Shown: piece by piece, positions 15,538 through 23,733 of the stretch
Position numbering within the stretch: position 1 is the stretch's first letter
Layout of the letters: each line of letters starts with the position of its first letter
Assembly (NCBI RefSeq): GCF_000308795.1
Contig: NZ_BAGK01000223.1
Coordinates: 1 to 56,720 of the forward strand
DNA: 56,720 bases
Direction: 5' to 3'
DNA from: Nocardia thailandica NBRC 100428
Lineage (GTDB): Bacteria; Actinomycetota; Actinomycetes; Mycobacteriales; Mycobacteriaceae
The notes under the pieces: generated by a model
Seen by the model: the letters and a program-made list of their open reading frames with translations, nothing else
The model's database searches: none
What the model was told of the DNA's origin: nothing
Translations under genes and position numbers: made by a program

Positions 15538-16362
15538 TCAGTCCAGCGCGTCGAGGAACCCGCTCAGTTCGGCGACGAACCGGGCGGGGTCCTCGATGAA
15601 CAGGCCGTGCTGGGCGCCCTCCCAGAACGAGCCGCGGGCGTCGGGGGCGGTGTCGAGGATGTACCGGCCGCTCTCGACGGGGACGACCGGATCGGCGGTG
15701 CCGTGCAGCACCAGGACCGGGATGTCGAGGGCGCGCAGGGTCTCGGTGTTGTCGATCGTCCGGTAGAACAGCGCCTTGCGCACGCGCGGCGGCGTGGCCA
15801 GGCTGCCGCCGAAAAGGCGCTGGGCGTCGACGCCCTTGTCCGCGCCGGGACCGGTGTTGGCGTTGCCGAACGCCGCGAAGGCGCGCACCGCCCGGCCCGC
15901 GCTCTCCTCGAAGACACCGGGGATCGCCTTCTGCATGGCGGGCCCCTGCGCCGCGCCCGGCACGCCGCGCCCGATGCCGGCCAGCGAACCGGTGTAGACC
16001 AGACCGGCGACCGCGCCGGTGCCGTAGGTCGCCAGGTAGTCGGTGGCGACGATGCCGCCGTAGGACCAGCCGAGCAGGACGGCGCCGGAGTCGATGTCCT
16101 CGGCGGCCAGCACGGCGGCCACGTCGCCCGCCCAGTTCTTCGGGTCGTCGTACCCGGCCTCCGGCGCGTCGGAGTAGCCGTGCCCGCGCAGGTCGACCGC
16201 GATGACCCGGTAGCGGCCCGCCAGCTCGTCGGCCGCCGCGCCCCAGCAGGTCAGGTTCCCGGCCCAGCCGTGCAGCAGCACCAGCGGCCTGCCCTGCTCG
16301 GGACCGGTGACCCGGTAGACGATCCTGGTGCCGTCGGCGCTGACCACGTCGCGAATTGCCAT
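15538..16362 (-). CDS. Alpha/beta hydrolase
   Basis: 274 residues. Oxyanion-hole region LLHGWAGNLTCW, nucleophile elbow LGWSYGG, acid in LHGTADPVVP and catalytic His in GAQHGLF make a full triad. It resembles haloperoxidase/epoxide-hydrolase-like enzymes; the substrate is not evident. ATG 16362. Divergent from the SDR gene with an 84-nt shared upstream region that includes the 10-bp palindrome ACCGATCGGT (16388-16397). Confidence 0.88.
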   Translation of the reverse strand: MAIRDVVSADGTRIVYRVTGPEQGRPLVLLHGWAGNLTCWGAAADELAGRYRVIAVDLRGHGYSDAPEAGYDDPKNWAGDVAAVLAAEDIDSGAVLLGWSYGGIVATDYLATYGTGAVAGLVYTGSLAGIGRGVPGAAQGPAMQKAIPGVFEESAGRAVRAFAAFGNANTGPGADKGVDAQRLFGGSLATPPRVRKALFYRTIDNTETLRALDIPVLVLHGTADPVVPVESGRYILDTAPDARGSFWEGAQHGLFIEDPARFVAELSGFLDALD

Positions 16363-16446
16363 GCCGCCAGGGTAGTGCGCGCGCAGAACCGATCGGTCCG
16401 ATCCCAACACTGCCCCCGCGGGCGCCGACTTCCTAGGATCGGGGTC

Positions 16447-17181
16447 ATGACCAAACGCACCGCTGTCGTGACCGGTGCCAGCTCGGGCATCGGCGAAGCC
16501 ACCGCCCGCGAGCTGGCGAAACAGGGCTACCACGTCTACGTCGGCGCCCGGCGGTTCGACCGGGTGCAGCGGCTGGCCGCCGAGATCGGCGGCACCGCGC
16601 TCGAGCTCGACGTCACCTCCGAGGAATCCGTCGCCGCGTTCACCGCCGCGATCGAGCGGGTCGACGTGCTGGTCAACAACGCGGGCGGCGCCAAGGGCCT
16701 GGCCAGCGTGGCCGAGGCCGACCTCGACGACTGGCGCTGGATGTGGGAGACCAACGTGCTCGGCACGCTGCGGGTGACCAAGGCGCTGCTGCCCAAGCTC
16801 ATCGACTCCGGCGACGGCCTGATCGTCACCATCACCTCGATCGCCGCCTTCCACGCCTACGACAACGGTTCCGGCTACACCTCGGCCAAGCACGCCCAGG
16901 CCGTGCTGCACCGCACCCTGCGGGGCGAGCTGCTCGGCAAGCCGGTCCGGCTGACCGAGATCGCGCCCGGCGCGGTGGAGACCGAGTTCTCCCTGGTCCG
17001 CTTCGACGGCGACGCCGAGCGCGCGGCGAAGGTCTACGAGGGCATCGACCCGCTGCTGGCGCAGGACATCGCCGAGATCGTCGGCTTCGTCGCCGATCGG
17101 CCGGCGCATGTGAACCTCGACACCATCGTGGTCAAGCCGCGTGACCAGGCCGAACCGGGACGCTTCGCCCGGCGCAGCTGA
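16447..17181 (+). CDS. Short-chain dehydrogenase/reductase (Rv0484c-like)
   Basis: 244 residues. TGASSGIG cofactor loop (8-15 region), NNAGG, and the catalytic Ser-Tyr-Lys (SIAAFHAYDNGSGYTSAK) are present, as is the ITSIAAFHAYDNGSGY pattern of the YdfG-like group (serine/3-hydroxy acid dehydrogenases). NADP preference is likely from the GARRFDR segment. Start ATG 16447. A TAGGAT hexamer ends only 6 nt upstream, so the mRNA may be leaderless. A strong hairpin follows at 17197-17223. Confidence 0.9.
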   Translation: MTKRTAVVTGASSGIGEATARELAKQGYHVYVGARRFDRVQRLAAEIGGTALELDVTSEESVAAFTAAIERVDVLVNNAGGAKGLASVAEADLDDWRWMWETNVLGTLRVTKALLPKLIDSGDGLIVTITSIAAFHAYDNGSGYTSAKHAQAVLHRTLRGELLGKPVRLTEIAPGAVETEFSLVRFDGDAERAAKVYEGIDPLLAQDIAEIVGFVADRPAHVNLDTIVVKPRDQAEPGRFARRS

Positions 17182-17196
17182 ATTCGTGTGAACGCG

Positions 17197-17223
17197 AGGC
17201 CCGTGGGGTACCCCTACGGGCCT
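17197..17223 (+). terminator. Hairpin terminator of the SDR gene
   Basis: Stem of 12 bp (17197-17208 with 17211-17223, one bulged T) around a TA loop, followed by TTTG. Position and strength fit termination. Confidence 0.75.
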
Positions 17224-17300
17224 TTGCTGTCGATTCGCGGGGACGCGGCCCGATGGATACCATCACCGCGTTCGCAGATAGCCGGATGGGAGTTCGAGAC

Positions 17301-17762
17301 ATGCGTGGCCTGAAGTCCATTTTCAGCGGTTTCAAAGATTTCCTCATGCGCGGCAATGTGATCGACCTCGCCGTCGCGGTCGTCATGGGTACCGCCTTCA
17401 CCGCCATCGTGACCGCGGTCACCAAGGGCATCGTCAATCCGCTGCTGGCCGTGCTCGGTTCGTCCAACGAACTCGGCCTCGGCATCCAGCTGGTGGCGGA
17501 CAAGCCCGCGACCTTCATCGCCGTCGGCCCGATCATCACCGCCTTCATCGACTTCGTCATGATCGCCGCGGTGCTGTACTTCGTGCTCATGCTGCCGATG
17601 AAGTCGCTGACCAACCGGTTCGGCACGACCAAGGCCGCCGAGCCGACGCAGACCGAACTGCTGATCGAGATCCGCGATCTGCTCGCCAAGCAGCAGGGTC
17701 TGCCGGTCGACGAGCGGGAGCTGGCCCAGATCGCCGAGGACGTGAAGTCGCCCGCGCGCTGA
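17301..17762 (+). CDS. mscL: Large-conductance mechanosensitive channel MscL
   Basis: 153 residues. N-terminal amphipathic helix MRGLKSIFSGFKDFLMRGN, TM1 NVIDLAVAVVMGTAFTAIVTA, periplasmic loop with GLGIQLV, TM2 IITAFIDFVMIAAVLYFVLM, and a C-terminal charged helix (TELLIEIRDLLAKQ). It opens under membrane tension to release solutes. ATG 17301 fits the conserved family start and has GGGAG upstream; an in-frame ATG at 17253 would add 16 atypical residues. Confidence 0.96.
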   Translation: MRGLKSIFSGFKDFLMRGNVIDLAVAVVMGTAFTAIVTAVTKGIVNPLLAVLGSSNELGLGIQLVADKPATFIAVGPIITAFIDFVMIAAVLYFVLMLPMKSLTNRFGTTKAAEPTQTELLIEIRDLLAKQQGLPVDERELAQIAEDVKSPAR

Positions 17763-17777
17763 CGCGCCACGCCGGGC

Positions 17778-17806
17778 AGGCCCGCGCCGATGCCCGGCGC
17801 GGGCCT
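17778..17806 (+). terminator. Hairpin terminator of mscL
   Basis: Perfect 11-bp stem (17778-17788 with 17796-17806), 7-nt loop, followed by a pyrimidine tract CTTCTTCCCTTCC. Confidence 0.8.
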
Positions 17807-17822
17807 CTTCTTCCCTTCCGGA

Positions 17823-17839
17823 ATACCCCCTAGGGGTAT
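17823..17839. promoter_or_regulatory. CsoR-like palindrome ATACCCC-N3-GGGGTAT
   Basis: Two 7-bp half-sites separated by CTA, centred 37 nt upstream of the MFS start. G/C-tract palindromes of the TACCC-N-GGGTA form are the operators of CsoR/RcnR-type copper, nickel or sulfide sensors. No csoR gene is adjacent. Confidence 0.6.
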
Positions 17840-17867
17840 ATGGTTGTCCCGAACCAGGAGGACGACC

Positions 17868-19217
17868 ATGATCACCGCACTGCTGCGCAACCGCGACTAC
17901 CTACGACTGTTCACCGCCCAGATCACCGCGCTCTTCGGCACCGGCCTGACCACCGTCGCGCTCGGGCTGCTCGCCTACGACCTCGCGGGCGCGAGCGCCG
18001 CCGCCGTCCTCGGCACCGCGCTGACGATCAAGATGGCCGTCTACGTGACCGTCGCGCCGGTCGTCGGCGCCTACGCCGACCGCTTCCCACGCCGGCTCGG
18101 GCTGGTCGGCCTGAACGCGATCCGCGCGGGCGTGGTGCTCGCCCTGCCGTTCGTCGACCAGATCTGGCAGATCTACGTCCTCATCGCGCTGCTGCAGACC
18201 GCCTCGGCCGCCTACACACCCACCTACCAGGCCGTGCTGCCCGACATCCTGCCCGACGAACGCGACTACACCCGGGCGCTGTCGGCCGCCCAGCTCGCCG
18301 CCACCATGGAGACGCTGCTGAGCCCGATGCTCGCCGCGGTGGCGCTGAGCCTGATCAGCTTCCACTGGCTGTTCGTCGGCACGGCCGCCGGTTTCGTCGC
18401 CGCCGCCCTGCTGGTGGTCACCACCCGCATCCCCGACGCGAAGCCGGTGCGCCAGAGCGGTTTCGGCGAGCGGATCGCCGCGGGCATGCGGATCTTCGCG
18501 CTCACCCCGCGCCTGCGCGGCCTGCTCGGGCTGAACCTGGTCGTGGCCGCCGCGGGCTCGATCGTGATGGTCACCACCGTCAACTACGTGCGCGACACCC
18601 TCGGCGGCACCCAGAGCGGGGTGGCGATGCTGCTGGCCGCCAACGGTTTCGGCACCATGCTCGTCGCGCTCACCCTGCCCCGCGTGCTCGACCGGCTCGG
18701 CGCGCGCCCCGTCATGCTGACCGGCGGCGCCGTGCTCATCGCCGGGCTGCTCGCGGCGGTCGCGCTGTCCCAGGCGAGCGGCGGCGACTGGCGCTGGATC
18801 GCCGCGCCCGCGGTGTGGTCGGTGATCGGCGCGGGCACCGCCGCCGTCCTGACCCCCACCGGCCAGGTGCTGCGCCGTTCCGCCGCGGCGGCCGACCGCC
18901 CCGCGCTGTTCGCCGCGCAGTTCTCGCTCTCGCACGTGGCCTGGCTGATCACCTACCCGATCACCGGCTGGCTGGCCACCACCGCCGGGTTCACCGCCAC
19001 CTGGCTGACCCTGACCGCGTTCGCCGTGGTCGGCCTGGCGGTCGCCGTGGCCTGGTGGCCGCGCTACGACCCCGAGGTCATCACCCACCTGCACCGCGTC
19101 GCCGAGACCGACCCCGCGATCCTCACCGACGCCGAACCGGCGGGCGAAGGCTGGGTGCGCCACACCCACCCGTACGTGATCGACGCCGACCACCCCCGCT
19201 GGGCCATCCCCGCCTGA
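17868..19217 (+). CDS. MFS transporter with His-containing C-terminal tail, possible metal exporter
   Basis: 449 residues with about 12 membrane segments (MFS of the enterobactin-exporter/NreB-like type: RNRDYLRLFTAQITALFGTGL in TM1 and APVVGAYADRFPRRLGLVG as motif A). The tail after the last helix has five His (THLHR, RHTHPYVIDADH), a feature of nickel/cobalt/copper efflux MFS proteins. ATG 17868 has a CCAGGAGGA site. A CsoR-like palindrome sits in the promoter, so metal-controlled metal export is a reasonable inference, but the substrate is unproven. Confidence 0.82.
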   Translation: MITALLRNRDYLRLFTAQITALFGTGLTTVALGLLAYDLAGASAAAVLGTALTIKMAVYVTVAPVVGAYADRFPRRLGLVGLNAIRAGVVLALPFVDQIWQIYVLIALLQTASAAYTPTYQAVLPDILPDERDYTRALSAAQLAATMETLLSPMLAAVALSLISFHWLFVGTAAGFVAAALLVVTTRIPDAKPVRQSGFGERIAAGMRIFALTPRLRGLLGLNLVVAAAGSIVMVTTVNYVRDTLGGTQSGVAMLLAANGFGTMLVALTLPRVLDRLGARPVMLTGGAVLIAGLLAAVALSQASGGDWRWIAAPAVWSVIGAGTAAVLTPTGQVLRRSAAAADRPALFAAQFSLSHVAWLITYPITGWLATTAGFTATWLTLTAFAVVGLAVAVAWWPRYDPEVITHLHRVAETDPAILTDAEPAGEGWVRHTHPYVIDADHPRWAIPA

Positions 19218-19223
19218 GTCACC

Positions 19224-19280
19224 GCCGCCGGGCGCCGACCCCACCGAGGCCGTGTCGCCCGAGGGGAAACGCCCGGCGGC
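19224..19280 (+). terminator. Long-loop hairpin after the MFS gene
   Basis: 11-bp perfect arms GCCGCCGGGCG (19224-19234) and CGCCCGGCGGC (19270-19280) with a 35-nt loop, 6 nt after the stop. Probably a weak terminator or an mRNA 3' stabiliser. Confidence 0.4.
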
Positions 19281-19358
19281 TCCACGTCAGCCATCCACGA
19301 CACCCCTCACGCTCCAACGCCGCCGCAACCACCACCGGCCGGCCCCGAGGAGGCCGGC

Positions 19359-19481
19359 GAGCGCAGCGAGCGTCGCGGCCGTCCCGCCGAAACGCGGGGC
19401 GAGACCATGCGCCGCAGGCGCGAGTATCGCCCCGCGTTTCGGCGGGACACCAAGGGCCGCGACTCGAGCGCGCCAGCGCTC
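19359..19481. repeat. Composite inverted repeat element 2 (22-bp arms)
   Basis: Perfect 22-bp arms 19381-19402 and 19427-19448 enclose a 24-nt loop that can itself pair (GCGCC-GCA-GGCGC). Outer perfect 9-bp arms GTCGCGGCC (19372-19380) and GGCCGCGAC (19455-19463) and a third pair GAGCGC/GCGCTC (19359-19364, 19476-19481) extend it. It ends 4 nt from the L,D-transpeptidase stop and could stop transcription from both sides. Architecture equals element 1 at 3619-3722 although the arm sequences differ. Confidence 0.85.
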
Positions 19482-19484
19482 CAA

Positions 19485-20669
19485 CTACAGAGCCGACATA
19501 GACTTCCACGTGGCGTAGTCGATGGCCCAGTCGTAGATGTCGCCGTCGGCGGCGGACAGGTCGATGCGGGTGCCGGTCACTTCGACCGGATCGCCGTAGA
19601 GGGCGGTCGGGAAGTAGGCCTGGGCGTCGGACGGGGACAGGTTGATGCAGCCGTTGGTCACGTTGGCCGAGCCCTGCGCCGACAGCGATTCGGGGTTGGC
19701 GTGGATGAATTCGCCGTTGTTGGAGATGCGCACGGCCCAGCGTTCCCGGACGTTGGTGTAGAACGGCGGGTTCGACATGAGGAAGTCCTCGTATTTCTCG
19801 GTCACCACGTGGATGCCGGAGCGGGTCACGTTGCGTGCCTCGTTGCCTTCGCCGTAGCTCACGGCGAAGTCGAAGATCGTCTGTCCGTCGCGCACCACCT
19901 GCATGCGATGGCTCGGCGCGTTGGCGATGACGACCTGGCTGCGGCCGATGGTGAAGTTCGAGGTGAGGTCGGCGTCGCCGTAGACGCCGCCGCCGAGGTC
20001 GACGCCGTAGAGCTTGGCGCTCACCTCGACCTTCGTCCCGGGTGTCCAGTACTCCTTGGTGCGGTAGTGGACGCGGGAGCCGCCGTCGTCGGGCAGCCAC
20101 GCCCAGGAGCCCTCGGTCGGGGGGTCGGTCTTGATCGTCAGCGCCTTCTGGACCGCCGCCTTGTCGGTGACCGGGCCGGTGAACTTCAGGATGATCGGCG
20201 CCGCGATACCGACCTCCTGCCCGTCGCCGATGTTGATCGTGGCGGGCAGGGTCGACTTCGGCGTGACCGTGGTGAAGGTGCCGTCGATCGGGACCGGCTT
20301 GTGGTCGGTGCCGGTGGCGGTGCCGGTCCAGGTGTAGGAGGCGCCGTAGCCGAGCGGCTCGGTGACGGTGAAGGTGGTGCGGTCGGGGGACAGCGCGCCG
20401 GTGACCTGGCGCCCGTTGGCGTTGGTCAGCGCGACCTGGTCGATCGTGCCGTCGGTGACCCGCACCGCGACCGGCGTGAGCGGGTTGACCTCGGCCGCCC
20501 CCGCGGCCGGGGTGATCGCCACCCGCGCCACCGGGCCCTCGGGCTCGGGCGCGGCGCCCGGCTTGTCGATCGTGCACCCGGTCAGCAGCGCCAGCACGGC
20601 CAGCAGGATCACCGCGGCCGCGCCCCGCGCCCGGCGTCCGGAACTGGTGTTCACCCAGAGATTGCCCAC
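19485..20669 (-). CDS. L,D-transpeptidase lipoprotein (LprQ/LdtMt5-like)
   Basis: 394 residues. Lipoprotein signal with lipobox LLTGC (C32), two immunoglobulin-like domains (about 45-250) and a YkuD catalytic domain (about 255-370) with FIHANPES and VTNGCINLSP, catalytic C341. It forms 3-3 crosslinks in peptidoglycan. The residue two before the Cys is Asn (TNGC), where most family members have His (HGC). GTG 20669. It lies next to murB as lprQ does in M. tuberculosis. Confidence 0.92.
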   Translation of the reverse strand: MGNLWVNTSSGRRARGAAAVILLAVLALLTGCTIDKPGAAPEPEGPVARVAITPAAGAAEVNPLTPVAVRVTDGTIDQVALTNANGRQVTGALSPDRTTFTVTEPLGYGASYTWTGTATGTDHKPVPIDGTFTTVTPKSTLPATINIGDGQEVGIAAPIILKFTGPVTDKAAVQKALTIKTDPPTEGSWAWLPDDGGSRVHYRTKEYWTPGTKVEVSAKLYGVDLGGGVYGDADLTSNFTIGRSQVVIANAPSHRMQVVRDGQTIFDFAVSYGEGNEARNVTRSGIHVVTEKYEDFLMSNPPFYTNVRERWAVRISNNGEFIHANPESLSAQGSANVTNGCINLSPSDAQAYFPTALYGDPVEVTGTRIDLSAADGDIYDWAIDYATWKSMSAL

Positions 20670-20718
20670 TCCATCGAATGTACTGGGTGGCCGCCGTCAC
20701 ACCGGTCGCCGGTGAGTT

Positions 20719-20748
20719 GCCGGGAGCCCCGCGCCGGGGTCTCCCGGC
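20719..20748 (-). terminator. Hairpin terminator of murB
   Basis: 12-bp stem with one bulged T (20719-20730 with 20736-20748) and a GCGCC loop, 4 nt after the murB stop. It separates murB from the L,D-transpeptidase promoter. Confidence 0.65.
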
Positions 20749-20752
20749 TGGC

Positions 20753-21859
20753 CTACAGGGTGACGCCGACGGTAACGGGCTCGGGCTCGAGCACGATGCC
20801 GAAGCGGTCCCGCACGCCGTCGCGGACCGTCCTTGCCAGCGCGGCGATGTCGGCCGCGCCGGCGCCGCCCCGGTTGGTGAGGGCCAGGGTGTGTTTGGTC
20901 GACAGCCGCGCGGGCGCCTCCGGGCCGGGGAACCCCTTGGCGAACCCGGCCCGCTCGATCAGCCAGCCCGCCGAGAACTTGGTGCCCGCCTCGGCCGGGT
21001 AGGTCGGCACGGCGACGTCGCCGACGTGCGCGGTGATGGCGGCCAGCACCTCGGGCACCCGGTCCGCGGCGACGACGGGGTTGGTGAAGAACGACCCGGC
21101 GCTCCAGGTGTCGTGGTCGGCCGCGTCGAGCACCATGCCCTTGCCCGCGCGCAGCCGCAGCACCTCCTCGCGCACCAGGGCGGCGGGCCGGGACTCGCCG
21201 TCGGCGGCGTCGAGCGCCCTGGCCAGTTCGCCGTAGCGCAGCGGCGCGCTGGCGCCGGACGGGTCGAGCGCGAATTCGACCGCGAGGACGAGGGAGGCGT
21301 CGCTGTGCTTGAGCACGCTGGTGCGGTAGCCGAACCCGAGTTCGCCCGGTTCCGCCCAGCGGATCTCGCCGGTCGTGCGGTCGAGCAGCCGCACCCGGCG
21401 CAGCAGCGCGGCGACTTCGACGCCGTAGGCGCCCACGTTCTGCACCGGGGTGGCGCCTGCGGACCCAGGGATGCCCGACAGGCACTCGAGGCCGCCCAGC
21501 CCGGCCGACACGGTCGCGGCGACCACGTCGTCCCAGTTCGCGCCCGCCTCGGCCAGCACGTGGTCCGCGCCGAGGGCCACCCCGGTCGTGGCCACCCGGA
21601 CCACGACGCCGTCGAAGCCCGCGTCGCTGATCAGCAGGTTCGACCCGCCTGCCAGCACCAGGACCGGGACGCCCGCGCCGTCGAGCGCGCGGACCGTGTC
21701 GACGAGAGCCGTGGTGTCCGCGCAGTCGGCGACCGTCGCCGGGCCGCCGACGCGCAGCGTCGTCAGCTGGGCCAGCGGCACCGATTCCCGCAGTACCGCG
21801 CCGGTGGAGCCGAGCAGGTCGCCGAGCCGATCGGAATGCACCGTCCGTGTAGTTCGCAC
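20753..21859 (-). CDS. murB: UDP-N-acetylmuramate dehydrogenase MurB
   Basis: About 368 residues, FAD enzyme that reduces UDP-GlcNAc-enolpyruvate with NADPH in peptidoglycan synthesis. FAD-binding segment VLAGGSNLLISDAGFDG, pyrophosphate-binding LSGIPGSAGATPVQNVGAYG, catalytic Ser in SAGSFFTNP and Glu in TYPAEAGTKFSAGWLIERAG are all present. The start is uncertain: GTG 21859 is chosen; ATG 21886 would overlap the start of the divergent DUF2505 gene, and GTG codons further down (VHSDRL) are possible. Confidence 0.94.
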   Translation of the reverse strand: MRTTRTVHSDRLGDLLGSTGAVLRESVPLAQLTTLRVGGPATVADCADTTALVDTVRALDGAGVPVLVLAGGSNLLISDAGFDGVVVRVATTGVALGADHVLAEAGANWDDVVAATVSAGLGGLECLSGIPGSAGATPVQNVGAYGVEVAALLRRVRLLDRTTGEIRWAEPGELGFGYRTSVLKHSDASLVLAVEFALDPSGASAPLRYGELARALDAADGESRPAALVREEVLRLRAGKGMVLDAADHDTWSAGSFFTNPVVAADRVPEVLAAITAHVGDVAVPTYPAEAGTKFSAGWLIERAGFAKGFPGPEAPARLSTKHTLALTNRGGAGAADIAALARTVRDGVRDRFGIVLEPEPVTVGVTL

Positions 21860-21884
21860 GTCTTCAGACGGTAGCCTGTCGCGC

Positions 21885-22376
21885 ATGGCTACACCTCTGG
21901 CGTTCACCGCCCGCTACGACCACCCCGTCGAGGCCGTGCGCGCGGCGCTCGCCGACGAGCAGTACTGGAAGGCCCGCATCGCCGAGGTCGGCGGCCCGAA
22001 CGCCCGGCTCGACTCGTTCGACGACGACGGCACCCAGATCCGGGTGCAGATGGTGCAGGCCATCGCCGCCGACCAGCTGCCGCCCGCGGTCACCGCGGTC
22101 CGCCCCGGTGACCTGATCATCCCCCGCACGGAGACCTACGCGGGCACCGTCGGCACCGTCGAGGCCCATGTCGAGGGCGCGCCGGCCACCGTGCGCGGCG
22201 AGGTCACCCTCGCCGCCGAGGGCGAGAACGCCACCGTCGTCACGCTCCGGGGCAGCATCGAGGTCAAGATCCCGCTGTTCGGCGGCAAGATCGAGGCCGC
22301 CATCGCCGAACACCTCACCGCGCTGCTGGAGGGCGAAGCCGAGTTCACCGGAACCTGGCTGGCGGGCAAGGCCTGA
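21885..22376 (+). CDS. DUF2505 protein, first copy (Rv0481c-like)
   Basis: 163 residues, START/polyketide-cyclase-like fold of the DUF2505 family: FTARYDHPVEAVRAALADEQYWKARIAEVGG at the start, IPRTETYAG in the middle, and IPLFGGKIEAAIAEHLTALLEGEAEFTGTWL as the long C-terminal helix. It may bind a hydrophobic ligand; function unknown. ATG 21885 is divergent from murB, with start regions almost touching. A paralogue follows at 22436. Confidence 0.88.
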   Translation: MATPLAFTARYDHPVEAVRAALADEQYWKARIAEVGGPNARLDSFDDDGTQIRVQMVQAIAADQLPPAVTAVRPGDLIIPRTETYAGTVGTVEAHVEGAPATVRGEVTLAAEGENATVVTLRGSIEVKIPLFGGKIEAAIAEHLTALLEGEAEFTGTWLAGKA

Positions 22377-22417
22377 GGGTCACCGGCACGGCTGCCTTGC
22401 CGTGCTACCGGTGACCC
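22377..22417 (+). terminator. Hairpin between the two DUF2505 genes
   Basis: 16 bp of pairing with a 3-nt bulge (22377-22392 with 22399-22417) and a 6-nt loop, directly after the first copy's stop. No T-run; it could reduce read-through into the second copy. Confidence 0.6.
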
Positions 22418-22435
22418 CCGGTAACCTGTTCCTCC

Positions 22436-22960
22436 ATGGCACGCCGACTGGACTACTCCGCCCGCTACCCGCTCCACAAGACCGAGGAGCTCTACGCGGC
22501 GCTGGCGAACCGGGACTACTGGGAAGCGCGCGTCGCCGAGATGCGCAAGCTCACCCCCAACAACGAGGTGGTCAGCCACGAGGTCAGCGACTCGGGCATC
22601 GAGGTGGTGCTCAACCACGTGCTGCCGAGGGAGATGCTGCCCGAAATCGCGCAGACGGTGCTGCGCAAGGACATGGTGATCACCCGCAAGGAGAGCTGGG
22701 GTCCCTTCGACGCCGAGGAGACCGAGGGGCGCTTCTCGGCCTCGATTCCGGCCGGTCCGGGCAGCCTGACCGGTGACATCCGCCTGTTCCCCACCGAGAC
22801 CGGCGCCACCATGCGCTTCTCCCCCGTCGCCAAGGTCTTCATCCCCATGGTCGGCCCGCGCCTGGAGCAGCTCATGCTGGTGAACCTGGTCGACCTGTTC
22901 CGCGGCGAGCAGGAAGAGACGCTGCGGTGGCTGGAAACCGAGCAGACCGAGGCCCGCTGA
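22436..22960 (+). CDS. DUF2505 protein, second copy
   Basis: 174 residues, same layout as the gene before it: LDYSARYPLHKTEELYAALANRDYWEARVAEMR, the central ITRKESWGPF and C-terminal helix IPMVGPRLEQLMLVNLVDLFRGEQEETLRWL. The two are a tandem duplication with strong divergence. ATG 22436. Its end overlaps the methyltransferase start by 34 nt. Confidence 0.87.
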   Translation: MARRLDYSARYPLHKTEELYAALANRDYWEARVAEMRKLTPNNEVVSHEVSDSGIEVVLNHVLPREMLPEIAQTVLRKDMVITRKESWGPFDAEETEGRFSASIPAGPGSLTGDIRLFPTETGATMRFSPVAKVFIPMVGPRLEQLMLVNLVDLFRGEQEETLRWLETEQTEAR

Positions 22961-23730
22961 CCCGACCGGTCGGCACGATCACCCGCGGCACCACCGGCGT
23001 CAACCGGCTGCGCCGCAGCGATCGGTGGCTGATCAACGACGAGCTGGTCGCCGGGCGCCTGCGCGCGGCCGCCGACCCGCTCGTGGTCGACCTCGGCTAC
23101 GGCGCCGCCCCCTGGACCACGCTGGAGCTGGCCGGCCGGCTGCGCACGGTACGGCCCGACGTCCGGGTGGTCGGCCTCGAGATCGACCCGGACCGGGTGG
23201 TGCCCGGCCGCGACGGCGTCGTCTTCGCGCGCGGTGGTTTCGAGCTGGCCGGGCTGCGCCCGGTCCTGGTCCGCGCGTTCAACGTCCTGCGCCAGTACGC
23301 CGAGGACGAGGTCCCGGAGGCGTGGTCGCGCATCCAGCGGAACCTGGCGCCCGAGGGGCTGCTGGTCGACGGCACCTGCGACGAACTCGGCCGCCGCTGC
23401 GCCTGGATCGTCCTCGACCGGCGGCGCCCGCTCTCGTTGACGCTGGCCTGGGATCCGTTCACCGTCGAGCGCCCGTCCGACATCGCCGAACGCCTGCCCA
23501 AGGCCCTGATCCATCGCAACGTCCCCGGTGAGCGCGTGCACGCGCTGCTCACCGCCGCCGACCGCGCCTGGGCACAGGCCGCGCCGCTGGCGCCCTTCGG
23601 TCCCCGGATCCGCTGGCGCGCGGCCGCGGAGACCTTGCGCGCCACTGGTTTTCCCGTCCGGGCGTATCGCAGACGGATGCGCGACAACGTGTTGTCGGTG
23701 CCGTGGGACGTGGTCGCGCCGGGTGCTTGA
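22927..23730 (+). CDS. Class I SAM-dependent methyltransferase-like protein
   Basis: 267 residues. VVDLGYGAAPWTTLELAGRL fits the SAM-binding loop (motif I), VRVVGLEIDPDRV motif II with an acidic residue, and VVFARGGFELAGL the adenine-side region. Conserved segments such as GTTGVNRLRRSDRW mark a group seen in mycolate actinobacteria. GTG 22927 overlaps the DUF2505 gene by 34 nt, so cotranscription is likely. Substrate unknown. Confidence 0.78.
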   Translation: MAGNRADRGPLTRPVGTITRGTTGVNRLRRSDRWLINDELVAGRLRAAADPLVVDLGYGAAPWTTLELAGRLRTVRPDVRVVGLEIDPDRVVPGRDGVVFARGGFELAGLRPVLVRAFNVLRQYAEDEVPEAWSRIQRNLAPEGLLVDGTCDELGRRCAWIVLDRRRPLSLTLAWDPFTVERPSDIAERLPKALIHRNVPGERVHALLTAADRAWAQAAPLAPFGPRIRWRAAAETLRATGFPVRAYRRRMRDNVLSVPWDVVAPGA

Positions 23731-23733
23731 GCC

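Noticed and set aside
16388..16397. 10-bp palindrome ACCGATCGGT in the hydrolase-SDR gap
   Set aside because: A palindrome of this length is expected by chance several times in high-GC DNA of this size; kept only as a remark in the hydrolase entry.
17253..17300. Upstream ATG of mscL giving a 169-residue protein
   Set aside because: The MscL family starts at the amphipathic helix (ATG 17301), which also has a properly spaced GGGAG site.
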